Part shown: positions 53,901 to 64,000 of the stretch, one piece after another
How positions within the stretch are numbered: the first letter of the stretch is position 1
Layout: every line of letters begins with the position of its first letter
Made by a program: the position numbers and the translations under genes
The notes under the pieces: generated by a model
What the model saw: only the letters and a program-made list of their open reading frames with translations
Told to the model about the DNA's origin: nothing
Databases searched by the model: none
NCBI GenBank assembly: GCA_950295325.1
Contig: OX485807.1
Span: forward strand, 45,498,796 to 45,562,795
Length of the DNA: 64,000 nucleotides
Direction of reading: 5' to 3'
From: Polytrichum commune
Lineage: Eukaryota; Streptophyta; Polytrichopsida; Polytrichales; Polytrichaceae

Positions 53901-56719
53901 GACCTTATTGCTCTCTTCTCACAGATGATGGGTCTCGTAGTCAACACCTTCGTTGACGCTATCGACGAAGAAGACTTCAAGTTCCACCGTGCGAAGGCGT
54001 CGACGATGGACCTCAAGGACATCTCTGTCCCAAGGATGGACTTCAGTATGCCCGCCGACGAGGGCATACCACTCCACGATTCAGAGGACGACGAGCCCGC
54101 CCCCTCCGCCAACGTGGACGCCATTCTGCAGTCCTTCGATGTACCCCCGCTTCGGATCTTGCCGCCAACGACAGATCTTCCCGACCCTCAAGGGACTCCG
54201 GGTGGTTATACAGGGTCGTCCGCGGGGACAACCCTGGACCTCCTCCCCGCACGAACGTCTCTTGCGGAGCCTTTCGGAACGCCAGGCGGATGCTCGACGT
54301 CACAGTCTCCAAGGCCCGCCGTGGTTCCGAAGATGGAAACCCTGGACATCCTCGACCAACGCTCGCGCCCATCTTTGGACCTCTTCCGCAACACGAGGAG
54401 GAGGATGAAGAAGACTCCCTACGTGGAGTTGCCGCCGGGAGCAATCATCGAGGTCTCCGACGAGGACGAGGGGGACATGGACATCATGGCCGAGCTTGGG
54501 GTGGACTACGACAAGAACAAGCGGGTGAAGGAGGAGGCGCTTACCGTCTCTGAGCTCAACGCCAAGCTGGAGGCGAAGATGAAGGAGGAGATGGCTGCAG
54601 CCCAGGAGGAGAGCGCCAAGCATCTGGCCAGGCTGCAAGAGCAGCTGAGGGAATCAGCGGCCAAAACTGACGCCATCTTCGAGATGCTCAGAAACATGCA
54701 GAGCTTCTCTGCGCCGGTCCAACAACCTTACCCCTTCCCCCCTGGAGGATACCCCTCACAGCCCCCACCTCCAGTCATGTACCAAGGAGGGCCTTCCCAC
54801 CAAACAGCGCCACACCCAACGCCGGCGGGAAGTCCATTGCCCCCGGAGGTGACGGCGACCGCCTCAACCTCCCACGATGCAATCACGGCGGCGCTAAGGG
54901 AGGATGAAGATTTACGAACGCGCGTTCGTGAATCTTCAGGTCCGGCAGTCCTCACCCCTCCCCCTTCAAGGGTAGGACTGCCCACAGACACGGACACGAC
55001 CTCTTTCACCGTCGTCCCAAGGGTTGTAGATAGGAGGGGCGATGACACTGCGCAACACACTGACATGGTCATTGTGGAGGAAACGCAGGGGAGCCCCAAT
55101 GACTCGGCAGGTCCGCGTGGGATGGTCGTGGAGAGCCCTGAACAGGAACGACATCCATCCGCGCACATGGAGGATGTCCGCATGGAGAGACTCGACCTGG
55201 GCAGGGACGACGACGTGGAGCTCATCCAATAGACCCAGTCGTCTCAGGCGGAGCGTCCGGCGGAGGTCATGGATCCAGAGGCTGCTGCCCCAATGGATAT
55301 TACGAACGCGCGTTCGTTAACCAAAGAGGTAACTCATCTCTGAGAATGCCAAATGTTTTACGAACGCGCGTTCGTAACATCACTAACCCCCGCGTTGTGT
55401 TCTTGGCACTTCAACTCCATCGACATCACGTTGCCCGCGCGAGCCTTTTTCTACGTGATCCCTTGGGCCGATCAATTTTGTAGGACACTGAATTTTTTCC
55501 TTAGGAAATTGTGATAGATTATCACGCGAGACAAATGTACATATTCACCGAATTAATATATGAGCAGACGATCTCTGCTCGCATCACCACAACTTATTGC
55601 ATATTCTCGCGTCTTGTGTTGTCTGTGCTCTTGCGCGTCTTTGCATTCTTTGCATACACACCTCACTCACGAACGCTCGTTCGTAAAACTGTGCGACCCC
55701 CTCTCGACTTCCTTCGCGAACGAGCGTTCGTATATGTATGCATCCGCGCTCACGAACGAGCGTTCGTAAATGATGCGCACCGCCCCCGCAGCCTTCATTC
55801 ACGAACGCTCGTTCGCAATTGTGCCCTTGTGCATATTTCCTTGAACCCTCCTTACTTCCTCCTCTTTTCCCATAATGCATCGTCTTTATTTTGAACGCAA
55901 AAATTTCATTATTGGATCATAGAATTAAACTAGTCGCGTTGTTCATCACAGGACCCCCCGGAGATAGGTCGCAACCTCTCGACCAGTGGACCTCGAACCC
56001 GGAACAAGCCTTTCATAGTTTTTGACCTCAACGGGGTCTTGTGTCACACCCAACACATCCCCAGGGTTCCCACGCGTCCCTTCCGTCACCCCAACGAAAG
56101 GGACTATGACGGCGAGCTCGACACCCTCATAAACCGCAAGGCTGTCCGCGCCCGTCCCGGCCTGCGCGACTTCCTTCGCGAGGTGGTCGAGTTCGCCCAC
56201 GTCGTTGTGTGGAGCTCCATGGTCATGGACAACACGGAGCCCATCGTCGACTTCTTGTTCCGTGATCTCCCGCGCCCTTGCCTCGTCCTCGGCCAAGAGG
56301 AATGCGACGAGCTGCTCGACGAGAAGGGCCAACCGGTGCCCAATTTTGGCGGTCGAGGCGGAGGACAACAGTTCCTCAAGGTCCTCCGCTCGAGACTCTG
56401 GCGAGGCGTCCCCTGTCTGCAAGGGACGCCGCACGGGTGGTGGCCGACTCCAGAGAACACCGTCCTCATCGACGACAGCCCCACCAAGAGCGTCTTGAAC
56501 CCCCCGGGAAACGTCATCTTCCCGGACACTTGGACCGGCGATAGGCAAGACACATTTTTGGTCGATAGGCTAGCCCCCTACCTTAGAAGGCTCGTGCTCC
56601 ACGCCGGTAGCATCTCATTTTTTGTTAGGTCCAACCCCTTCGGCAATGCGGCGCTAAGCCCCCGCGATAATGTATATAAGAGCATCATGAGGCTCGCCAA
56701 ACTCAATAAATTGATTTGA
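50967..56719 (+). CDS. Element B multidomain protein: ParB-like, methyltransferase-like, HAD (one in-frame stop)
   Basis: Join 50967..52259, 52376..53701, 53925..55328, 55952..56719, all phase 0 and GT-AG, 1595 residues if the TAG at 55,230-55,232 is ignored. The ATG follows a splice acceptor (CTCTGCAG|ATG), so the leader is spliced. The N-terminus is MARPSRSAIEMF: no H3 mimic beyond MAR. WIIDGQHSLEASQ (Asp338-His341) matches a DGQH signature better than Element A. The second exon has LIDFRGIP and a VWLWIVEQEKL strand, then VYNVCGGSKFMYAAM where a methyltransferase would have FxGxG. The third exon is Glu/Pro-rich and disordered with a coiled coil. The last exon is HAD-like (VFDLNGVL, IDDSPTKS) and has no start codon of its own. 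Introns 1 and 2 match Element A positions. The TAG may be a lesion. Confidence 0.75.
52265..52344. repeat. Two Element B dyad sites in intron 1 of the big gene
   Basis: Sites at 52,265-52,286 and 52,323-52,344. The intron is homologous in position to Element A intron 2, which carries an A-type site. Confidence 0.95.
53721..53896. repeat. Three Element B dyad sites in intron 2 of the big gene
   Basis: Sites start at 53,721, 53,798 and 53,875 at an exact 77-bp period with similar spacer sequence (GCACG, ACGC(A/T)TTGATG). Confidence 0.95.
54911..55320. repeat. Two Element B dyad sites inside coding exon 3
   Basis: 54,911-54,932 is read as Leu-Arg-Thr-Arg-Val-Arg-Glu. 55,299-55,320 is read in another phase as Ile-Thr-Asn-Ala-Arg-Ser-Leu. 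The second lies after the in-frame TAG. The different peptide readings argue the DNA site, not the peptide, is what is kept. Confidence 0.93.
55357..55819. repeat. Five Element B dyad sites in intron 3 of the big gene
   Basis: Sites start at 55,357, 55,666, 55,713, 55,749 and 55,798. The last four have outer arms drifting to CTCACG or TTCGCG. Confidence 0.92.
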
Positions 56720-56830
56720 AATGCCTCCATGTCTTTGCTTGTTATCATGTGGTTCACATATCTAATGCTTGCCCCGTTTTTGGATGTCTTTTGTTGTTGT
56801 GATTGTTGTTGTTCTTGTTCTTGCCCATAG

Positions 56831-57816
56831 TCTGCCCCCATATGCGACGCCCCTGTGGTCGACGGCTCTTCCCGTCCCCTCTCGCTCCCCGCATCCCCTT
56901 CCCGCAACGTCACGGACTTCCAAATGCCATCCCTCTACCACTTCTCGGCGGTCGACGCGGCCTCGGCCGTGGATTACTCCTGCGACGTCGGCATCGACGA
57001 CGGCGTCGTCAACAGCCCGCCCCCAGCACTTGTCCCCCGCGCGTACGCCCCGTCGCCCTCCCCCCTCTCCAAGGAGAAACGGACGCTCGTTCGTTTGGGA
57101 CACCTCTCGCCCTCGAGGGACGACGCCGTCGCTCGTCGCGGGCCGAGCCGCCGTCTCCGCATGGAAGGCCCCCGTTGCCACACCTCCCCCGCCGACTCCG
57201 TTCCTCCCCCCGCAACGTCCTCCGCGATCGTGGGCCCTCCACGCCTCGACTCCCCCCCGCCATCCAACATTGCAATAGTTCCATCGGCTCCGGATGCTCC
57301 CGTCGACGCCCCCTTCGTTCCCACCGTTCCCCGCATGGACGTCCCCAAATCCAAGGTGCCCTCCTCAACCCTAAACCCCTTTCCCGCTTTTGCTTTCCTT
57401 GTCTTCCGTTTGCGTGCCGTTCTCTTTACGAGCGCCCATCCCAAACCGCCCTCATTATTTTCCCCACTCCATTCCTATTCTTATCTTCCTATGACGTTGT
57501 TTCGCAGGTGGCTACCTGCTCGCTTGGTGCCCGGCCCTCCTCCACGTCCTCCTTGGATAGGCACGCCCTCAAGGCCGCATCTTCCGAGTCCGATCGTTGT
57601 CTGGCCCTCCGGAGAAGCGCAAGACGTTCCCTTTCGCAAACGCCCTCGTATTCTACTTATAATACCACCTCGTACAATTCGGGAGCGCGTCCTGAAACAT
57701 GCAAGAACGACACATATTCCTATCCAGGCAACACACAAGGATTCAGTCGTGGGCCTGAGATTTTTAGAGCCATGGAGGCCGCCAAAAAAAAGGACTTAGC
57801 CGCCAAAAAAAAATAA
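56831..57816 (+). CDS. Element B third ORF: Pro/Ser/Arg-rich protein (start unresolved)
   Basis: Exons 56831..57355 and 57508..57816 join in phase (CCAAG|GTGCCC and TTTCGCAG|GTGGCT), 277 residues. The first exon opens at a splice acceptor (GCCCATAG|TCTGCC) only 110 bases after the HAD stop. It has no early ATG; the first in-frame ATG is at 56,924. The product is low-complexity, with RRSARRSLSQTP and a Lys-rich C-terminus (AAKKKDLAAKKK). A degenerate dyad site (57,080-57,096) lies in its first exon. Same place as the third ORF of Element A, so the pair is probably homologous despite weak similarity. It might be an alternative 3' end of the big transcript. Confidence 0.45.
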
Positions 57817-60800
57817 TGGGTCGGACTAGTGTGACTAGAAGCGTACTAGTGGGACGGACTCCCTAAATGGGCTTAGGTGTAGAACATATTTAAGTGCTTA
57901 CTTTCTATGCTATTCCAAGTTACTCAAGACATTGATGGTATTTCCATTATAATTGTATTTCTATCCCAATTAATTCATTCAACTTCCATTCATTCTTCGC
58001 ATCTTCCCTTCCATTCATAACGAGTTGTCATTTCATACGCAACTATTTTCATGTATGCCTCACATTTTTGTTCACTTCCATGCCTTTATGTATAATAATA
58101 GTAGCATACCATTATACATATGGGATTTTTAGTCGTCATTACTGGTCCATTTTTGAAATGTGCATCCTTATATAGTCTCATAATCAACAAAAAGTCTCCA
58201 AATACCGAATATAGTGTTATGTGCTACACAAATTGTAACTCGTACTTATGAACATGTATGAAGGACCTCTACAAAACATACAACATTTGTACTTGTATGG
58301 TAGTGTCACTAAACTTTATGGGATGAGTATTTAATATGGGATGAAACTAGGATGAATGAATTCTCATTTCCTTATCTCATCCATGCATGTATGGAAGAGG
58401 CTGCAATATTAGGGTTTTGGAAGGGGTTATTGAGTTGAAAATGAGATCACTTCTTCCTTAGAGTTGCAGGAGGAATGGGCCACGCTGCTTTGTGGAGTTT
58501 GATCAAAGGGGAGATTATAACGTAGATTGGCTTTGATTAGTGTGGAAATTAGGTGTAAAATAACAACAAAAAAAATTACAATATGGTTGCCTTGCCCCCG
58601 TGAGAAAAAACTTTTGCAAGAGAAATTAGGAGCACATTAGTGAGGTGGGCCATGTCTTGCCCCCCAATTAGCCACTGAAAAAACATACATAGAAAAGGAA
58701 ATATCTGATGGAACAATCTAACGACTAGTATGTTTTAAAATTGACAAACAAAATATAGTAATATGCGGTAATATGACGAAACTCGTATTTAGATAAATTT
58801 GCACATATTTTCAAACCCCAGACTTTTTGGGCAAATCCATTGATACACGTCTTGTATACTATAATTTTATGAAAGATATGTGAATCCTTAGTGATTACTT
58901 GAATGTTATACTATCCAAATATGCTAGAATATATTTTTTGGTGCTATAAAATCAAATGTTGAATGATGAAATGTAATCAATACAACCGTTTTAGTACCAT
59001 ATCCTTCCATACAATGCTATCATAGGATCTTACAATGGAATTCAACATGTCATAATTATGGACTTGGACTTAGTCCAATTTTACTTAAGTATCCGCTATT
59101 CTTTTGCACACATTCTATTCTACTTTGTTGTGCATTGCTTATGTTTCGCCAAAAAAATTTAAGATCTTAGATCTTAACCACATGCAATCCACACCATGTG
59201 AGAAAGAATTTGTGTTTCATTTGGCACATTTTCAAAATTCCAGCCCTTTCCATTTTCTACTTGATTTATGCTAAACCATATATTGACATAAAGGTATACA
59301 TGTGAACTTTGTCATCGTGTGTGTCACATGCAATGGTTTTGTGACAATACGTGTTTCGCTTCACAACCTTTCACATCCATGGTAACTATCTATATGTTCT
59401 AAAGAAAATTGATTGGTGATAATTTAATATTCTACATTGATGACCCTTCAACACCTTCCTCTCCTCAAAACCGAGCCTAGATAGTACCGACATGACATCA
59501 TTGATAATGTTTAATATTGGTCTCTAAAAGATTTGGTAAGATAAGCTCAAGAAGCGAGGTTGATGGGAAATTTAGGTGACCAAGGTCTTGGAGTATCACA
59601 AGAAACAACATAACTCCAAACGACACCGTCCTGAAGAATATGTGTGTTATAATTTGTTGTTCTGACATATGCCATTGGACACACATGTTATTGAGATTGA
59701 GTCGTTTGGAAACATATTTGTTACTATTATATGCACCATGAGTGGATCTATAGACCTCGTCGGCCCACATTCTTGTGATAGGTATGTAAGTCGAAGATGA
59801 AAATTTTGGGAATCCCTTGCATGCCATTGGTTTTTGTTTCTTAGTTGAAATGGCACCATTGACCATGAATTTATCTAATTGCATCAAGTCAGGATAATTT
59901 AAACATAAAGCTATTAGGAGCGGGCATTGTTGTGCCAAATGTGACCAAATTGATAGACATTACCTAAATTCTTGTCTCTTATGTCAAGTTGGGATAATGT
60001 TCCATGATACATGTTTTCGAGGTTATAGTACAAAAATTGGATAGAGACCATTTGCCTCACAATATCTCGAAGCAAGAGGGAGACAACAACCTTGCCTCAA
60101 GGGATTTGTTTGCACCAATTGCACAAAGTATGCATGGTATCCTAGGGTTTGAGGGTAATATGGCTTAGTTTAGAATAGGTCTTTGGACACCTTGGTTGTT
60201 AGACAATATTCCTAGATAGGGTATGTCATATAGCATAGTTATTGGGGTGGGCACTTATAAACATTGGGAAAATTGGTGGACTAAAACATAGGGTCTAGTT
60301 AATTCTTAGGAGAAAACATGTAGAGGTAAGATAGCATCCTTATTGATAAAAGTTGGCCATCTAGAAAACATAGGCATACACTTTATACCTGCCATTATGC
60401 ATCAGCATACCAAGAAAGGGATATAACAACTTTACTTTGTGTAAGATCATATTCATGGTCTACTTGAACTTGGACGAAGTTTCTTAAATAATCCTCATCA
60501 TTGAAAAATAATGGAACTCAATGTCTAATCCAATTAGGGTTTCAAGGTCTAGACTCCAGTTTTATGCCCATTTCTATGGAGTGTACAATTAGCTTGGCAA
60601 TATGGCATGAGTGTGGATGAAGCTTTATTTTCTAAAATGCAAGTCGGTTCCGTTGGAATTCATTTGGTGTGTGGAAGTACAAATAGGAGGCCTTCATTCT
60701 AATTTGTGTTAGGAAAATGAGCAAATGGGTGTCGTTGATTGGCCCTTTCAAATTTGATATGTCAAAGACAATTGTAGGATTGAAACCAAGTTGGAACAAT

Positions 60801-61262
60801 TAAATACTATGATCGATTGTAGGATAGTTCGTGCCATTCATGGTCCTACCATTTGCAATGTATCATTTAAAATCACTAATGAATTTTCAAGTGAGACACA
60901 ATATTACTAACCACGTGATTGCTTAGGGGTTCCTAGGCCTCTTCCAACACCACTTTCGACCATCAAACCCCATAATGTTGAATTTACTTTCATACGAGGA
61001 TACAACTTCCCTCCATTGCTCCTCCGTCCAATCCTTATGCTCTTTCGCCCATTCATGCCTTAACTATTTGTGACGATTTGAAAGGAGAGGCTTCTTCTTC
61101 TTAATTGTAATCCTTGGCGTTTTAGTGTTCTTCTTAATGTGTTAAGGGAAGTTGTGATATAAACATTTGAGACCTCTTGAAGAACCCTCTAACATTTTAT
61201 TGCGGTTCTTTGCTCTCTTGTTTGCACTATTTGTGCCAAATAATGATAATGCCTCTCACTAA
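57817..61262. other. AT-rich sequence without genes
   Basis: No gene, RNA gene or clear repeat recognised. A minus-strand open frame at 59,498-59,938 is too degenerate to call. Confidence 0.5.
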
Positions 61263-62613
61263 GGGCGAGGTTCCATGTACCGGTCCCGGTCCATTTTTTG
61301 AAAAATAAATGGGTGGGCAGGTGGGAAAAGGGTGGTGTCATGTGTCCAAGCCCCCCTCACCCAAGGACCGGTATCCCCCATGGATGGGTGTCCCGCATTG
61401 TACGTTATACAAGGACCGGTGCCAAAGGACGGCTGGTCCTAATGGTCAAGAGAAGGACTTGTACTAGTTAGAGAGCTCCGGTGACCGGATCAGCCAGTCA
61501 CCTTGGGTACTAACAACCACTTTGTTGGCTCTGTCTGTAGGACAGAGACTATGCATCAACTTCTTCGTTTCCAGAGCAAATTTCCTAACCACTTTGTGTT
61601 CACACTTGGACGTTACTTGTTCTTGTTATTTTTGGTCCACTTTATGTAATGTGGATGTTAACTATAGTTTATATATAAGTGCTCCCTAAAATGCATTGAA
61701 AGAAATCTAGTTAACTATAGTTATTTCGGCAGCTATTGATTATTTATTTTAAAAATCTTGGGTGATAAATGAGTAGCTTTAATCCTTGACCCGTATTTGA
61801 GAAGAAGATGCACAAAATCCAAGAAAGGTTTGGTATAGTGAATAGCCATGGATTGGCATGAGCAAAGTAATCAAGTACAATTGTAGTCTTTTGTAGCAAA
61901 GGACAGAGCCTCATGGTTCTACGGTTTTCTTGTTCTTCAAGTCCTTTCTTTTGAGGGGTACTCCTAGGGCTCCTTGCTCTTGCACCATGCACTCTTTGTA
62001 CACTCAGAGCATAGTTGTGAGAAGAGATGAAAAGGAAAGAAGAGGTAGAAAATGATTGTATATTATGTCGTTAGAGTTCTCATCGTGAACTAAAGTGAAC
62101 TCATGGGAACGTGTATCTCATGATGTTTTCAAGAATTTGGATCTTAATAACAAAAAATACATATATAAAATGCAATGTGATAGTAATTGTTGGGTTTAAT
62201 AAATTTAAAAAAAAATCCAAGAACTACGCAAATGTATCAAGAATCACTTATATACAGCGTACAATCACGATTTCAACTGAAAGTAAAATATATAAATTTT
62301 TATATATTTCCATAGATGACATTCGTACCACCTATGGAAACCAAGGACACATAATTTGAAATTCATTCAATAAATGTACAAAAATTATTGTGCAAGTCAA
62401 ATCACGATGACCTTCATTGCCGGTCACCTTCATGAAATGTGACATCTTATTACTCACCAAATTTGGTGAGAAAGTAGGAAATCGGAATAAACTTGCACTC
62501 CACATAGAAGTACCCCTTCATTGAATGAGTGACATCACTCATTTTTTGGATAATGTCACCCATTTCTCACCCACTTAAAAAATGGACCGGTACCGGCACA
62601 TGGAACTTGGCCC
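61263..62613. mobile_element. Non-autonomous PIF/Harbinger-type element
   Basis: Inverted ends of about 35 bp begin GGGC(G/C)A(G/A)GTTCCATGT and continue with CCGGT and GGTCCATTTTTT. A TAA trinucleotide flanks both sides (61,260-61,262 and 62,614-62,616). GGGC termini with TAA duplications are typical of Tourist/Harbinger elements. The 1351-bp body has no transposase. Confidence 0.7.
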
Positions 62614-62616
62614 TAA

Positions 62617-64000
62617 GAATGTGTGAATGCCCTAACCTTCCCTTATCCTCTAGCTTCCCTGTAGCTCCGTCACACTTAATGATGTGATTAACTGTTGATG
62701 GCGGTGTCCCTAGTTTCTTGGTTATTGTACGACAACTTTGTTATTTAGTACGGAGGGCAATAACAAATGCATAAATTTCTGAGGAAGTTTTGGGCATGAT
62801 GGAAGGGGGGATTGAAGCAAGGACTTCGTAACTGCAAAGCAAAAAGTGTTAACTAATGACTTATCGCATACTATATCATGGATTGCTCTTGTAATTCAAC
62901 AAATTTGAAGAGTTCCAAAGTGATGCAACGCATCACATTCACGTTTTTTTATCATTTACTACTGGCTTGTGAGAATAATCATCACGGAAATTGATGTAAA
63001 ACTAGCTACATACTTTATTTAAACCGTGTTGGCACCACATCATGTAAGATTTTCCCATTTCCAAAAAAATGTCAACTTTGTATGTTTGTAAAGAGTATTG
63101 CATTACGTTTGGAAGTTACTATAGGTTCTCAATCTTCGCTACTACAGTAGGACCTACTTGTTCCTCAAACTTCCACCCATATGTTGTCACTTTTGGGATA
63201 AAAAATAGTATGAATATGTTATATTTATGGATTGAAGCAATGTGACATTGAGATGATGCATTACCAATCCTTCATATCTTTGCAAACCTTTGTTGTCCAA
63301 GAACCATTAGGCATAACATCGGGGCTCCATCAGATCTACGAAGATGCCCATGAAAGCAAGAAAAGATATTGTCTTTTATGTTCATTAGTCAACTTGCAGT
63401 TTAACTTTGCAAGCCAAACAAAATTAGATGTGAATATACAAAGCCACAAATGACTACGTAAAAACACTCATATACAATGGAGTCGGTGGTGGTGCAGGAA
63501 AAAAAACACATGACAAAAGTCCCCCAAAAAGAGATTATGCTCCATTCTTAATTTAAGAAAGTAAAAATAATTTCACAAAAGTGGGGCCTACCCAAGGTAA
63601 TTTGCATGGAAAAAATACAACCTATTCACAAAGGCAATATGATTACTGGTGTAGAAAGCATCAAAACAATTGCTACATCACTTCCTTACTTCTTAAGCGC
63701 GTCATCATCGACCAGAATAAAAGAGCTGGGATGACGAACGCAAAACAATGCACACCAATGGTCGTGGACCTTTAGATGCGCGTTTACATATTGGTGTAGC
63801 CTCTCCGCCAAACTGATCAAATTGTGCGTGGATACGGGCTACCTCCTTTTGGGTGCTCATCACATTAGCGGTATTGTGTATTTGATTGTGGAAGCAATTG
63901 TAGGTGTTTATAAATAAACTCTCCTGTCTATTGAATTATTGGTTTTGAATAAAGAGCAGAATGCTTGTCTTGACTCTTAATGAAGTTGTGGCTATCCTTA
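62617..64000. other. AT-rich sequence without genes
   Basis: Only short unsupported frames; no repeats or signals recognised to the end of the window. Confidence 0.5.

Larger units (their letters stand above)
41989..57816. mobile_element. Element B: diverged relative of Element A with its own palindrome family
   Basis: Same order and orientation as Element A: transposase-like gene (minus, 42,435-45,571), spacer, multidomain gene (plus, 50,967-56,719), third ORF (plus, to 57,816). It contains about 31 dyad sites with arms TTTACGAACG/CGTTCGTAAA (45,716-57,096), none of which is found in Element A. The borders are not resolved: the left limit given is a weak match to the Element A terminus (ATAGGGGTATTAA at 41,989) and no matching right end was found. 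Stops in two genes suggest a decaying copy. Confidence 0.7.

Noticed and set aside
14748-57816. Dyad sites as true bacterial parS centromere sites for the ParB-like domain
   Set aside because: The sequences are unlike the conserved parS core, and the ParB-like match is a short motif only. A functional analogy remains possible, but identity is not supported.
59498-59938. Minus-strand open frame with LGHLNFPS as a copia fragment
   Set aside because: The short match is suggestive, but neighbouring motifs are in the wrong order and nothing else of a copia polyprotein is seen.

Overview
This is a eukaryotic nuclear window built almost entirely of mobile DNA. GT-AG introns, interstitial TTTAGGG telomere-type repeats and the mix of transposons (LINE, hAT, Mutator-like, Harbinger-like) point to the green-plant lineage. 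A streptophyte alga or bryophyte is my guess, with low confidence. I see no ordinary host gene and no RNA gene.

Region 1 (about 1-14.5 kb) is a decayed non-LTR retrotransposon of about 12 kb. It encodes an ORF1, an ORF carrying two tandemly duplicated 2A ribosome-skipping motifs, and a broken ORF2 with an APE-type endonuclease, reverse transcriptase, RNase H, a CCHC finger and a C-terminal restriction-like endonuclease. Having both endonucleases is the Dualen/RandI-like plan. A non-autonomous hAT (544-1502, 8-bp target duplication) sits in its 5' part and a long-armed Mutator-like foldback (8594-9764, 9-bp target duplication) sits in its RT.

Region 2 (14,748-39,847) is a 25.1-kb DNA transposon, Element A, bounded by 23-bp perfect terminal inverted repeats. 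It carries a minus-strand DDE transposase-like gene, a plus-strand seven-exon gene for a 1763-residue multidomain protein, and a small third ORF. The big protein starts with MARTKQTARK, the histone H3 tail. It continues with a ParB/DGQHR-like segment, a degenerate methyltransferase-like segment, an acidic linker and an FCP1-like HAD domain. Its non-coding middle is filled with foldback elements and AT-rich repeats.

Region 3 (about 42-57.8 kb), Element B, is a diverged relative in the same orientation with the same three genes. It carries in-frame stops in the transposase-like gene and in the big gene.

The most striking feature is that each element carries its own family of dispersed 22-bp dyad sites, always 10-bp arm, 2-nt centre, 10-bp arm. 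Element A has arms CCCACGGGTG/CACCCGTGGG (about 25 copies) and Element B has TTTACGAACG/CGTTCGTAAA (about 31 copies). They cluster upstream of both genes, in introns, in some exons and near the 3' end. Neither family occurs in the other element. I infer an element-specific DNA-binding system, co-evolving with its sites, that may control transposition, silencing escape or chromatin; the histone-tail mimic fits that idea. Region 4 (57.8-64 kb) is AT-rich, with one Harbinger-type non-autonomous element.
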